This document shows, piece after piece, positions 31,201 to 42,200 of a stretch of DNA of 64,000 nt. This DNA comes from Sceloporus undulatus (Eukaryota; Chordata; Lepidosauria; Squamata; Phrynosomatidae), in contig NC_056527.1 in NCBI RefSeq assembly GCF_019175285.1, positions 106,643,179-106,707,178 on the forward strand, in the 5' to 3' direction. The translations under genes and the position numbers were made by a program. The notes below the pieces were generated by a model, which worked only from the letters and a program-made list of their open reading frames with translations, ran no database searches and was not told the origin of the DNA. How positions within the stretch are numbered: position 1 is the first letter of the stretch; every line of letters starts with the position of its first letter.

Positions 31201-31850
31201 CTCCTTTCGCTGGACCCGCCTCCCTCCGCTCGCCATTGGTCGAGCGCCCAGTCGTTCAAGCATTTCCGTGTTTCTATTGGATGACGGGGGACGAGACTGT
31301 GGAAGGAAACGGGGGCGGGACGACGCCGAGCAGGCGCAGCTGTCACTTATCAGATCCACTGGGGTTGATTTGTTAAGGAGAAGTGTCCGTCAAAGAGTTC
31401 CCTTGTCGTGATTGGCTAAAAAGGCGCGGATGTGTTCGGTTGGGCCACGCCTACTCCTCGTCGGAAAACAACTTGGGTCGGAGCGGGTCGCCCATTGGAC
31501 AAAGAAACTGCCTCTCAAATTTGACTCTTCGATGATTGGCTGTTTTCCCCAAAAAGTAATTGGACAAGATTGTTGCCACTCAAGGCGATAGCCTCACTCT
31601 TTGGCTGCTACGGTGAAAGGGGCGGAAGCGTCTGCTTCTCATTGGCTGCAGAAGAGCAAGCCTGCACATGTTGCCCTCCCATTGGACAGCTCCAGCTTCC
31701 CTCCCCCTCCCCGAAGCCCTTTCCTCCTCGCTATTGGCAAACACCTTTAGAGGGAAGGTGGGCACGAGTGGGCGGGGCAAGGCAGTCCGCGGCGAAGTCT
31801 GATTGGTCCGAGTAACCTGTCGTTTAAAATCATAATAGCCAATCGCCATG
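31178..31850 (-). promoter_or_regulatory. CNOT3 promoter with CCAAT-box array
   Basis: The region is GC-rich next to the first exon, lacks a TATA box and has a YY1-type AAGATGGCGGC motif at 31178-31188. Upstream are ten ATTGG pentamers on the plus strand, at 31235, 31276, 31411, 31494, 31535, 31559, 31641, 31681, 31733 and 31802, and one CCAAT at 31839. The ten read CCAAT in the direction of CNOT3 transcription. CCAAT boxes bind NF-Y by established knowledge; occupancy here is inferred. Confidence 0.7.
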
Positions 31851-31984
31851 GAGGGAATGACCTCATTCTCAGGTAGATGGTGATGATGACGGCTGCCCTG
31901 AGCATCTCCTGCCTTTGCCTCATGGACAATGGAATAGGATGAGGAACCCTGTGCTATGCTTCAGTAACACTTATTGTATTAAAT

Positions 31985-32550
31985 GACATTTATTTCAACG
32001 GTAAAATGAACCCAATCACTGAGTGCCATAGACTATATACTGCCTTATATTAAATTACAGTATTGACTCATTTCAGCAGTAAAACCAACTAAATAACTTT
32101 CTGTATTATATTTCATTTACATTATGTTTTTATTATAATATTTATTATATTAATTCCATTAAATATTATTTCAACAGTAAAATAAACTCAATAATTGATT
32201 TCTATATTATATTTTAATAACATTTATTATATTGAATGACATTTATTTCAACAGTAAAATGAACCCAATCACTGATTACCGTATTTTTATACTGTATTCT
32301 GTATTATATATTTTTATTTTTTATATTAAATTATATTATTTACTCATTTCAGCTGTAAAATCAACTAAATAACTTTCTATATTATATTTATATTATATTT
32401 TTGTTATATTTATTACATTAAATTATTCATTTCAACAGTAAAATGAACTCAATAACGGATTACTATATTTTATATATTGTATTTTATTAAATTATATTTA
32501 TTTGTTTGAACAGTAAAATGAACTCAATAACTGATTACTATATTTTATTT
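31985..32550. repeat. AT-rich tandem array, about 85-bp units in a three-unit higher order
   Basis: About seven copies of a unit with ATTTCAACAGTAAAATGAAC start near 31987, 32070, 32166, 32242, 32342, 32424 and 32503. Copies 1 and 4, and copies 2 and 5, are closest to each other, giving a period near 255 bp. It is upstream of the CNOT3 promoter. Confidence 0.75.
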
Positions 32551-32840
32551 TTATTTCATTTTTATTATGTATATATATATATATATATATCTCAACATGT
32601 TGCTATGACAGCCTCCATCATCTTCAGCAATGGAGGGAAAGAAACATATTTCAATCCTTTTATTGTACTGTATTTTGGGTGTTTTTTTAAAATTTTGTTT
32701 TGCATTTTTATATATTATTATTGTTACTATTGTTTTGTATTACAGTAGCTTTCAGTAAATGAGTGATAAACCAAGCAGGCCATTGCCAATCCACAAGCTG
32801 CTACTCCATTACAACTAGCCAAGAAACTATGTCAATACAA

Positions 32841-33062
32841 TGTTGCTGCTTTTGTGTGCCTTCAAGTATTTTCCAACTTATGGCGACCCTAAGGCAAACC
32901 TATCATGGGGTTTTCTTTGTAGGTTTCACCCGAGGGGTTTGCCATTGCCTTCCCCTGAGGCTGAGAGAGTGTGACTTGGTCAAGGGCATCCAATGGGTTT
33001 CATGGCTGAGCTGCAGATCGAACCCTAGTCTCACTGTTCAACACTCAAAGCACTACCCACCA
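32841..33062 (-). mobile_element. tRNA-derived SINE (MIR/CORE-like lizard family)
   Basis: The plus strand shows GTGTGCCTTCAAGTATTTTC, TTATGGCGACCCTAAGG and CCATTGCCTTCCCCTGAGG, ending with a B-box complement (ATCGAACCC). This is the reverse of a tRNA-headed SINE. Confidence 0.65.
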
Positions 33063-33224
33063 TAGTAAACGGCAACTATTAGGGTATGTTTTGAAGTAAT
33101 GGGAGGACTCAAGGCATTGTTAGTAACAGTTATTTCTCCTCTTAAAATCTTGCATTGACTCCTGGGAAGAATGCATAATGAAAAGACAGACTCCAGTTCC
33201 ACAGATAAGTTGAGTCTTCCTTCT

Positions 33225-33442
33225 TTTTTGTCATGTTCAGAGGCTCTCTTATGGTGACCCTAAGGTGAACCTATAATGGGGGTTTCTTGGCAAGATTTGT
33301 TCAGAGGTGATTTGCCAAGTGCCATTCCGAGGCTGAGAGCATGTGACTTGTCCAAAGTCACCCAGCGGGTTTCGTGGCCAAGCTGAGAATTGAACCCTGG
33401 CCTCCAGAGTCCTAGTCCAATGCTTAAACCACTACATAACAA
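33225..33442 (-). mobile_element. tRNA-derived SINE, same family
   Basis: It contains TGGTGACCCTAAGGTGAAC, AAAGTCACCCAGCGGGTTTC and AATTGAACCCTGGCCTCCAG on the plus strand, in the same order as its neighbours. Confidence 0.65.
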
Positions 33443-33470
33443 TACGTAGCCCAAGAAACTATGCCAATAC

Positions 33471-33545
33471 AATAATGTTCTTATTGTGTGCCTTCAAGTA
33501 ATTTCCAACTTATGCTGACCCTAAGACAACCCTATAACCCTGTGA
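33471..33545 (-). mobile_element. tRNA-derived SINE, same family, partial
   Basis: Only the end beginning TTATTGTGTGCCTTCAAGTA is present, followed by TTATGCTGACCCTAAGAC. The remainder is missing. Confidence 0.5.
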
Positions 33546-33724
33546 GAGTGGTAGCTTTCACAGCCATCCAAGACATTTTGCAACCTAAGATGAAGGACAA
33601 GATGGCACTTCCTCCCCCGTTCCATATACTGTACAGAAATTGACAGGATTGCTAGCTGAATACAGGCAATGAATAACAATCTCCATCGCCTTTGGAGGAT
33701 AGCAAACCACTTTACAAGAATTTC

Positions 33725-33955
33725 TTGTTATGTGCCCTCAAGTCATTTCTGGCTCATGGCGACCGTAAGGTGAACCATGGGATTTTCTTGGCGGAATGTT
33801 TTTCAAAGCGGGTTTTTGCTTTTGCCTTCCTCTGAGGCTGAGAGTTTGTGACTTGCCCAGAGTCAACCAGTGGGTTTCTGTGGTCAAACTTGGATTCAAA
33901 CCCTGGTCTCCAGAGTCACAGTCCAATACCCAAACCACTGCATTACAGCTCAAAT
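33725..33955 (-). mobile_element. tRNA-derived SINE, same family
   Basis: TGTGCCCTCAAGTCATTTCT, CATGGCGACCGTAAGGTGAA and AAACCCTGGTCTCCAGAGTC occur in family order on the plus strand. Confidence 0.65.
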
Positions 33956-34394
33956 ATGGTTCCAGTTCCTAGCGCCTGTTAACCTGCTTGGATTTCTTTT
34001 GTGAAGCTGTATGCATTTTTATTAGAACAATAATAAAAGACTTTCTATCTCCTTAACACTGATAGCTCCATGGACTGATCATTAACGTATTGGCATTCTC
34101 TTGAGCTCAGCAGCAATGTTCCTCTTATTTAATGGAAGTTCTGGATGCAAGGCATATGATATACAGTCCACTCTTTCACACTCTTTGTCCAGTGAGCTCA
34201 TGACCAGTGTATTAGGAGAGACATGGAATACAAAGCTAGGAGGCAAAGTTTACTGCAGTAGAGAAATACAGCAGTAGCAGCAGCTTCTGAGTTCTGGCAG
34301 CTCCCACATGATTTAAGTCTACAAAAATCTAACCACGTTCCTGCTTTGGCCAAAGCTCACGGCAAGTAACCAAGGGCTATGCTTGTGGCCCTTG

Positions 34395-34605
34395 CAACAC
34401 ACAGTTGCTTTTGTTGTTCTGTACTGCAGTTTCCAACTTATGACTGCCCTAAGGTGAATCCATTATGGGGTTTTCTGCCTCTGAGAGTATGTGACTTGCC
34501 CAAAATCATCCTTTGGGTTTTCCATTGCCAAGTGGGGTATCGAACTCTGGAGAGTCACAGCCCAACGCTCAAATCACTACACTATGCTGGCTCTCCATGT
34601 GACTA
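34395..34605 (-). mobile_element. tRNA-derived SINE, same family, shortened
   Basis: It includes TATGACTGCCCTAAGGTGAA, TGTGACTTGCCCAAAATCAT and CACTACACTATGCTGGCTCT, the last being the complement of the tRNA-like head. Confidence 0.6.
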
Positions 34606-36277
34606 CTTAATGTAGAAAAAATCAACAAGGATAAAAAACAAATGCAGGTTGGAATGACATGTGATCAGTGGGAAGAACTGCCATTATTTCAGCTCTGTGC
34701 TGCTGTACTATGTAAACAATTTTGATAATTTATTTAAAACCAAAAAAAAAAAAATAAGACTGACACTTTTAGACCTTTGTGCTCTGTACTCAATTCTAGA
34801 TAGCAAAGCTCTTTCCAAAAAGTATGGGAACAAAGTGGTGTGTGCAAGATGTAGAAAACTTCCAGATCACAAAACTAAGAATTTTAGGGATCTGGCAATC
34901 TTTTAAAAATTAGCTTCTCAAAAACACCTAACATTGCAACACATTCCCACTACTTCTTAGTTTAGTTCTTCAAAACCCCTTCTAGAAACTGTCAGTTGAC
35001 ACAACTAAGAAGTCCTTAGACTTCTGTCCCCACTACCAGTTTTTCCTCCATCCAAAAAGAAGTCGGATTATACACAAAGGTTTCAAAGAAGTTGTATTTC
35101 TCCCAAAATACACAGGTCAAAGACAAACCTCAGGCCACACTGTTACAATACAACTTACCCTTCTCACTCTGCAGAGAGTCTAGATTTAATTTTATTTCAT
35201 TCAGGAATTTATCATTTCTAGTCCAGAAGGAGAAACCAAAACATTCAGTCTGTAGGCAAAGTAGCCCCCCAGAACTGATTTACTCTCAAGATGATTATTA
35301 TTTCTTTCAGACCCCTCCATTTGTATGCATAACTCTCTCAATCACAAACATACACTCACATACCTTATCCACTCTATCCATATCCACATATCTATCACTC
35401 TTATCCATGGAATATCCCACACTTGGTCACTTTGTTATTCTCTAACACAGAAGGAAAGGCATGCCTTTTTCTTTAACCCCTATAGCTTTCCCAATCACAT
35501 TAAAAACTCTCCATGGTTCTCTTAAGTAGCCATTCCCTTCTTAACTGAGAAATGGAATTCAGTTTACCTACAATTTCCCTAAACAGTCATTCTTATACTC
35601 ATCACTGCTCCATAGTAGCGTAACTACTCATTCTATCTTTCCCACAGACTCCTCTTGAAGCTAATCATTTCAGTTCAAAATACCAATTTCTCTGCAAAAA
35701 GGTTGACATTGGACCTTTTCCAAATCAGACACATGCTGGCTAGGGATGATAGGAATTATAGTCCAGTAGATCTGGACAAAATCAACCTGAAGAAGGATGT
35801 GTTATTTATTGAAAAATCCTGCCCTGCCATATCTTGAAACTAGTCCTAAACCAACAAACATGGGAGTTATGTGCGGTGCAATCTGCAAAGTGTTCCTTGT
35901 AAATACAGAGAGTTGTTTGTACATCTCTGGCTTTAATTTAAGTAATCAAGGGGATGGAACACAGAATGGTCCAGAATGTTGCTGCAAAGGTCACAATTCA
36001 ACTTAGTTCATACTATTTAACTATCCTGTTTTTCATCATGGCATGAAAACCTTGCAAGAAAACTCGTTTCCTCTATTATGTACTCACATACACAGAACAG
36101 TAGGCTCTCTGTTGTTGATGACACTGCTCAAGTAACATAAAGAGGAAAATGATACCAAACAGGTCCAGGAAAGAACCAGTCAGTGCTAAATTCTCAAGTC
36201 AAACATCTTGGGAACTCCAGCACAGATCCTTCTGTCTCCAATTAATATTGGGATTCCAGTTGAGAGGGTTTAATGTC
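34606..36277. other. PRPF31-CNOT3 intergenic DNA and PRPF31 3' UTR
   Basis: The PRPF31 3' UTR lies below 36278 on the minus strand. Possible polyadenylation signals are AATAAA at the complement of 35805-35810 and ATTAAA at the complement of about 35935-35940. Nothing else is recognised. Confidence 0.45.
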
Positions 36278-39200
36278 TTACGAGGTGGACATGATGCCAC
36301 TCTTCTCGCTCTTCACCTTTAAGAATTCAGCCATGCTGGAGAAATACTTCTGGTTGGCTTCAGCTACCTTCTTCTCAGCTGCCTGTGGGTTCACAATCTC
36401 CAGACCCTGGGAACAGAGAGGATGAGCAAACAGTGTGTGTGAAGCAAATTTTAAATATGTGAAATAGAGATCTGGCTCCCTCTGTGGTGAGTGAAGAGCA
36501 CTGAACTGTGACTCACACTCCTACACCTAAGCTTCCATGTCCTGGATATAAGTCAATTGTTGTGGTGTATTTCTTTCACAAAAGGAAGGCTCAGGAGGCA
36601 CCATACTCTGGGGAAGGTAATTCTTCCTTCAAGTGTGGTCTATACTAATCACCAAACATTTCAAGAACATCAGGAAGGTAGAAATTAAAGGAAGCCAAAA
36701 AAGTATGAAGTTTAGCATCCTGAAAAACCATTTGCAAAAAAATATTCCTTTTGCATCCACAGGAAGCAAAACCAGCATCCAACTAAATGTTAGGTTCTTA
36801 AACTATACACATATTCAAAATAGGTTTTAGAGTTCATGTTAGCACCATGGCCAAACGTTAACAGCTGTCCAGTGGCATGAAAGAGTTCACTTGTATTTGT
36901 GTCTTTGTTTTTTCTTTTTCTTTTTTTGCATTTGCTTTTCAGTTTGAGGCTAGGAAAAAATATGAAGGCTGGGAAGAAATTGAGGAGGGGAATATTTCTG
37001 TCGCTCACCCACTCGTACGGTTCTCATAGCTATTGTGGGAACATAGATCACACTTGTGAACTTCAGTTTTCTTTTCTTGCTTCTGCACTATATAAACATT
37101 GGGAATCCATCTTCCTCTAGCCTCAGCTTGAGGAAGGGGCATCCCAGCCCCAGGTCTCCCCATATGGCCAGTGATGGGGACTGGATCTGATTGCTGGCTA
37201 AGAGACAGTTTAGATAGAATTTGTTTGGGGACCCAATTCTACCATTGGCTGTCAGGGGGATGCTGGATCTGACCAGTGAAAGGGCTGGAATGCTTCTCTG
37301 CAGAGTACCATCTGCTGCATCACTTACCACCAACAGAGTTTGTACTACAGCAGTAACATGTGTCAGTGTTTGGCACCAAAACAACTTTTGGGGAGGGCTG
37401 GAATTACACTCAGTTTTGGAATAAGATACCTGCCTTGAAGATATCAGTTCTATATTCAGTTATTTCAACGGTACAACACTCATGTTAAAAGCAGTGCATA
37501 CCTGCAGTGGAGTGAAGGCCACACTGGATGCAGTGCCTGAGGAGCGGTCCCGGATGGTCGACTTCCCTCCATACACCATGCTTTGCTTCTGGAGTGTGCG
37601 CTGGTTGGGAGGACATGAAAAGGCACCCATTAGGGTTTTTGTAAAGAAAACAGTGGAGAGAGATGGAAGAGCTACCAAAGTATAGAGAACAGGAACAATT
37701 CAGGGGAACCAAATGAATCTGACAGCTCAAGAGTATATCTTACATCTCTTGCTTTTTCTCAGATCAGAAGCTCATTAAACGTATGTGGAATTTAAGCTGT
37801 AAGGCATCTCACTCTTTCTGATTTCCTAGCATCTCCATTTTCCCTGGCACCTTCCTGCTTTAAGTCAAAGGCAAAATCAGCATAGCCATCTTTACTGCAA
37901 AGTTACAAGCAAGCCACCTGTGACTCTAATATTTACTTTCAATTGAGACTAATTTTAAGCAATAATGCCAGAGAATAAAACCAAAACTATGCAAGGTGAT
38001 GCATTCAAATGGTGTTCAAGAGCTACCCCATATCATTGCAGTGGGAGAATTTCTTAGATCTTACAGCAAGAACAAGGCAGGCACACTGAACAGACTGCAA
38101 ATGGAGACTTGTATTATGAGAAAAATCAACTCATAAACTGAGAAATCTATGTGGCAGTAAAAAATATGACACCTTGATAGAAATATGGTATCCCATTTTT
38201 GTGAACAAGGCAGCATTTTCCCAGGGCTCTTAGAATTAATTTAATTGCATGTTTTATATGTTTTTAAATTTATAGGTCTTTTAAACTGTAAATCACCTTG
38301 AGTACCAATTACAGGAGGGAGGTGGGATATAAATAAATAAAAATAGTAGGAGGTCTGGAAAAAACTAATGGCATTATTTAGGATTCCTGCAGCTCCATTT
38401 GACCTTGCTAAAGATGTAACTGCTATGGTGATATATAGATGGCCTTTGTACTGTTTCTCTAAATGTTTAAAACATAAAATTATTTTAAAGGCATCAATAA
38501 AAGATCATATAGTATTTATACTATCCAAGTCAAACTTTGGACTTGGCAAAAATCTTAAGCCCCTTGGTAACATGCTCAGCCATCACAAACTTTAGAGAAT
38601 ACTGTATGATGCAGCCTGGAAAATGATCACAACTGCAGAGGTCCAAAGAGCTATAGTACACTACTGTCCCATTGTAGAAGAGGCAAATGTCATCTAGGAC
38701 TTATAGCTTTCACCATACCACATGCACATATTCTAACCTGCAAGGTCTTCGAGATGCGTGCCTTCGTTGCCTCATTGACTTGTGTCTGACGGACACGGCC
38801 GCTACCTGATTTGCCCAGATGGCCCAGGCTAAATCCAAGGTCTTCTTGGTAAGCATCCTCTTCAATCTAGGAAAGATGAAGTGGAGAGAGGTGGATCAGA
38901 AGAAGGAAAAGTCAAGTCTGGATTGGAAAATCTTGAGTCAAAGGGCTTAGCCCTTTTTGTCAAAGTGGCTCAGACAGAGGAAGTCAGCAGGGTTGGGGGT
39001 TGTAATCCCCTTTTCATTTGCAATTTATAAACCCAGAAGACAAACCCTTCATTAACTCTGTAACTGAGAAGTCAAACGCCTGTGAATACCATCCTGGTTT
39101 ATCAAACACAAGTGCATTAGAAAAGAGGAGACAACAACAAAAACTTAATTTAATGTTGCAAAATTGTTGCAAAATTACATGTAGCTGTCAACAGATTAGC

Positions 39201-42200
39201 CTTCACAAAATCACATCTTGTATATTTTTCCCACACATATATAAATTCCATAAATCCACAGGTGTAATAGTGAAGTTTCTATTTCACTGCTCATCCATGT
39301 ATCTAAGACAGAGCTTCTAAGCACATCACCCGATATTCTGACAACCTACATGGACATTTAATCCATGTATTACTTGAAATTATTTTCTTCACCTTTTTTA
39401 CATAACATGGGAAACACATCTTTGATTCCTGCTCTGGAGAACACTCATCCTCCATTATAGCAGTTAAAAGGAATACAGTACTGAAATCCTGGTTTCTGTT
39501 TCGGACTGCACTACAGACTAGTCAACCATCTACTCCAAGACAAAAAAAGCTATCCTATGTAAGGAAAGTATAAAAGATTCCACACCTCTCCAAAGCTCAT
39601 GCGGTTTGCCTGCTTCCGGATTTCTGTCAGGCCTAGACGCTCTTTCATTTTACGATACCTGGAAGAGTAAGAAGCATTTTTAAAATTAGCAGAAAAGCCC
39701 TGAAAACCCAAAGTTAGGAGAGACCATTAGGACCAAAATTGAGACAGCAAATTCAGCAGGAACAGAATATCATAATGGCTAGGTTAACTAATGAGATATA
39801 TGTAGGGATGCCTGGTTTTTGTGAATTCCAATACAAACTGGACTCATTTGTACTTCTCACATTAAATGGAGCTCAGAACCTATCTATCTTCCACATTTCA
39901 CAAATGTGCTGATGCAACTCCCAATCAAAAAACACTGGATGTGTATCTTGGTAAAAGAATGTGTTTAAAAATTCATTTCTCTCTTTTCCACAAAAAGAGC
40001 ATTTGATACAATATATATATATATATGCTACCATTTATTAAAACAAACAAAATGTGTGCAAGTCTGATGTAGAGTGCACAAATTCTTATTTCCTTCCCCA
40101 AGAAGGAATGCCGTGAACTTCAACTCAGCCCCTTCTCCCTCTCTGAACCATCTCTCCATTTCTTCTCCAGTACCTGCGCCCTCCACGCTTCTTCCTTTGT
40201 CCATCCAAAGGTGCTGGCAGTGGCTTCACTTGCTTCACAGGAGGTGGCTCTTGCCATTTGTCAAACTTCCTTTCAATTTCCTCCTTCAAATCATAACCAA
40301 CCTAGATTGTTAAAAGAAGAAACAAAAGTTTTCCATGGGTGGAGGAAGGAGGAATGCTTTTATATATGGTTCAATAAGAGTTTCTTGAATTCCAAGATAA
40401 AAGAGACATTGCAGAAGAACATGAGTTACTGCTTGAATTTCACAACAGTTGCAGGGACATTCATGTTTTAAAAAACAGAATCTTTTTAAGTTTCCCTTCT
40501 TGCACTGCTGATGGTAAAGCATTTAATCAAGCAAGAATAAAAGCTCAATATTGAAAGCAAATAAAGGTTGTTAGCTGGTTTGAAGGGTATCAGTACTATG
40601 TCAATTAATACATTGTCTGAAGTTACTCCTAGATCATGCTGCCTCTCCACACCCATGATTCGTTGTCTAAGGGCTTGACTACCTATGCCAAATCTGACAT
40701 GCTAAAAAGTACTCGTCAGAAAAACCGTAAAATCTGAGTTTAGCAAATATGGCTTTTTCCCAAACTGATTGGAAACCAGCACTGCGCACCCAACGTGGTA
40801 CTTGCATGATAGACCTCAAGAAATTTGACTGAACTACTTCCAGGGTAGTAAGAGAGGAATAATGGCCTAATTGAGCACCATATAATAGTTGACTAAGAGG
40901 TTTGGCCTGAAACAACCTTAGGGGAGCTGGAACACATTGCCCTCCCTTAGTATAAAATAATTTTTTGTACTGTATTACATATGTAGATCTCTGTGCCACT
41001 GCTTTAACATATTCTGCATGTGCCTTAGGATTTCTGTCAGACTGGAACATGACATCAAGGTACTTAAAGTTTGTTCAATCCTATGATCATTTAACATCCA
41101 TTTATATTTCATTACCTACATCCTGGCCCACCTCACAAGTACATGTGTGCATGTGCCCAAATAAGCATGTCTACAGGCCAAATGGTGCCTCCAATGTAAC
41201 TCAAAAACATAGTAGTAATAGCAAAAAAACAGTGTTAAAAATTGCAAAAATATTGCATTATCATAAACAATCCAGGGATCAGAAAGCATTTTAGCATCAT
41301 TCTAAAACTTGAAAAGAGTGGGTGTAAATTTCCAAGGAAGAGTTCAAGATCCAAGGTGCCAACTCAAAAAGCCCCAATTGCATATATTCATCAAAACATA
41401 TAGCCCTTATATATTCTCAAAATGATCACAGGAGCCCTGTATATGTGTCCTACACCCAATATCACCCTGTGTGCTATGTTCATTGCTTAGTATCTCTCAC
41501 CTTTCCTTCTGGGCTCTCATGGAAGCTGTCCACACGTGCTGCCAGTGTGCATTTTGCTGCTACCAACCGAGCTGCCTTCCTCCGCAGATCCTGTTAGGAG
41601 GGTATAAAAACAATGTCTACCTTTTGTCACTATGAAGCTGGTATACCAATCAGATAGGGAAATAGATAATAGTATCACATACATACCGGAGGCAATGACT
41701 GCACAATGTCACTATGATAGATATAGCCAGTGTGAGGCAGTACTGAGGTACTGGAAAAGCCAGACAGGGTCTTTCTTTGGGCACCCAGAAGCATGATATT
41801 GCAGGCTGGCATCTTAGACAGATTTGTGAGGCCACCAGCAATGCCTTGGGGTAAGGAAGGAAAACATGGTATGAAGATCACAAAGTAAGACCATGAAGCC
41901 ATGGGGCTCAAGCTTTTTGACCAGCCAGCCCACAAAATCTCAACATCCCTTGTCTGCTGAGATTTGTATGGAAGGTTCTCTTCATGTGATATGTTGGCAG
42001 GTTCAAAGGGAGCCTCTGCTAAGTCCTGACAATGGACATATATCAGAACTAATCATGGACTAACAATAGAATCTGTGGTGCTAAATGGGGCATTTATTTT
42101 ATCTGTGCACTTCATGCTTTCTATTACGAAATTTTCAGATTAATACTCTGACACTCATTTGAGCACTATTTTGACAGTCTTTGGATGTGGAGAGATGGTC

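Noticed and set aside
30700-31411. Long Pro/Ser-rich frames on both strands, including an ATG at the AAGATGGCGGC motif
   Set aside because: They are products of GC-rich and CT-rich promoter DNA. No codon bias or family motif, and the ATG is part of a YY1-type element.
32841-34605. tRNA-like A and B boxes
   Set aside because: They are heads of SINEs with decayed cloverleafs, not tRNA genes.
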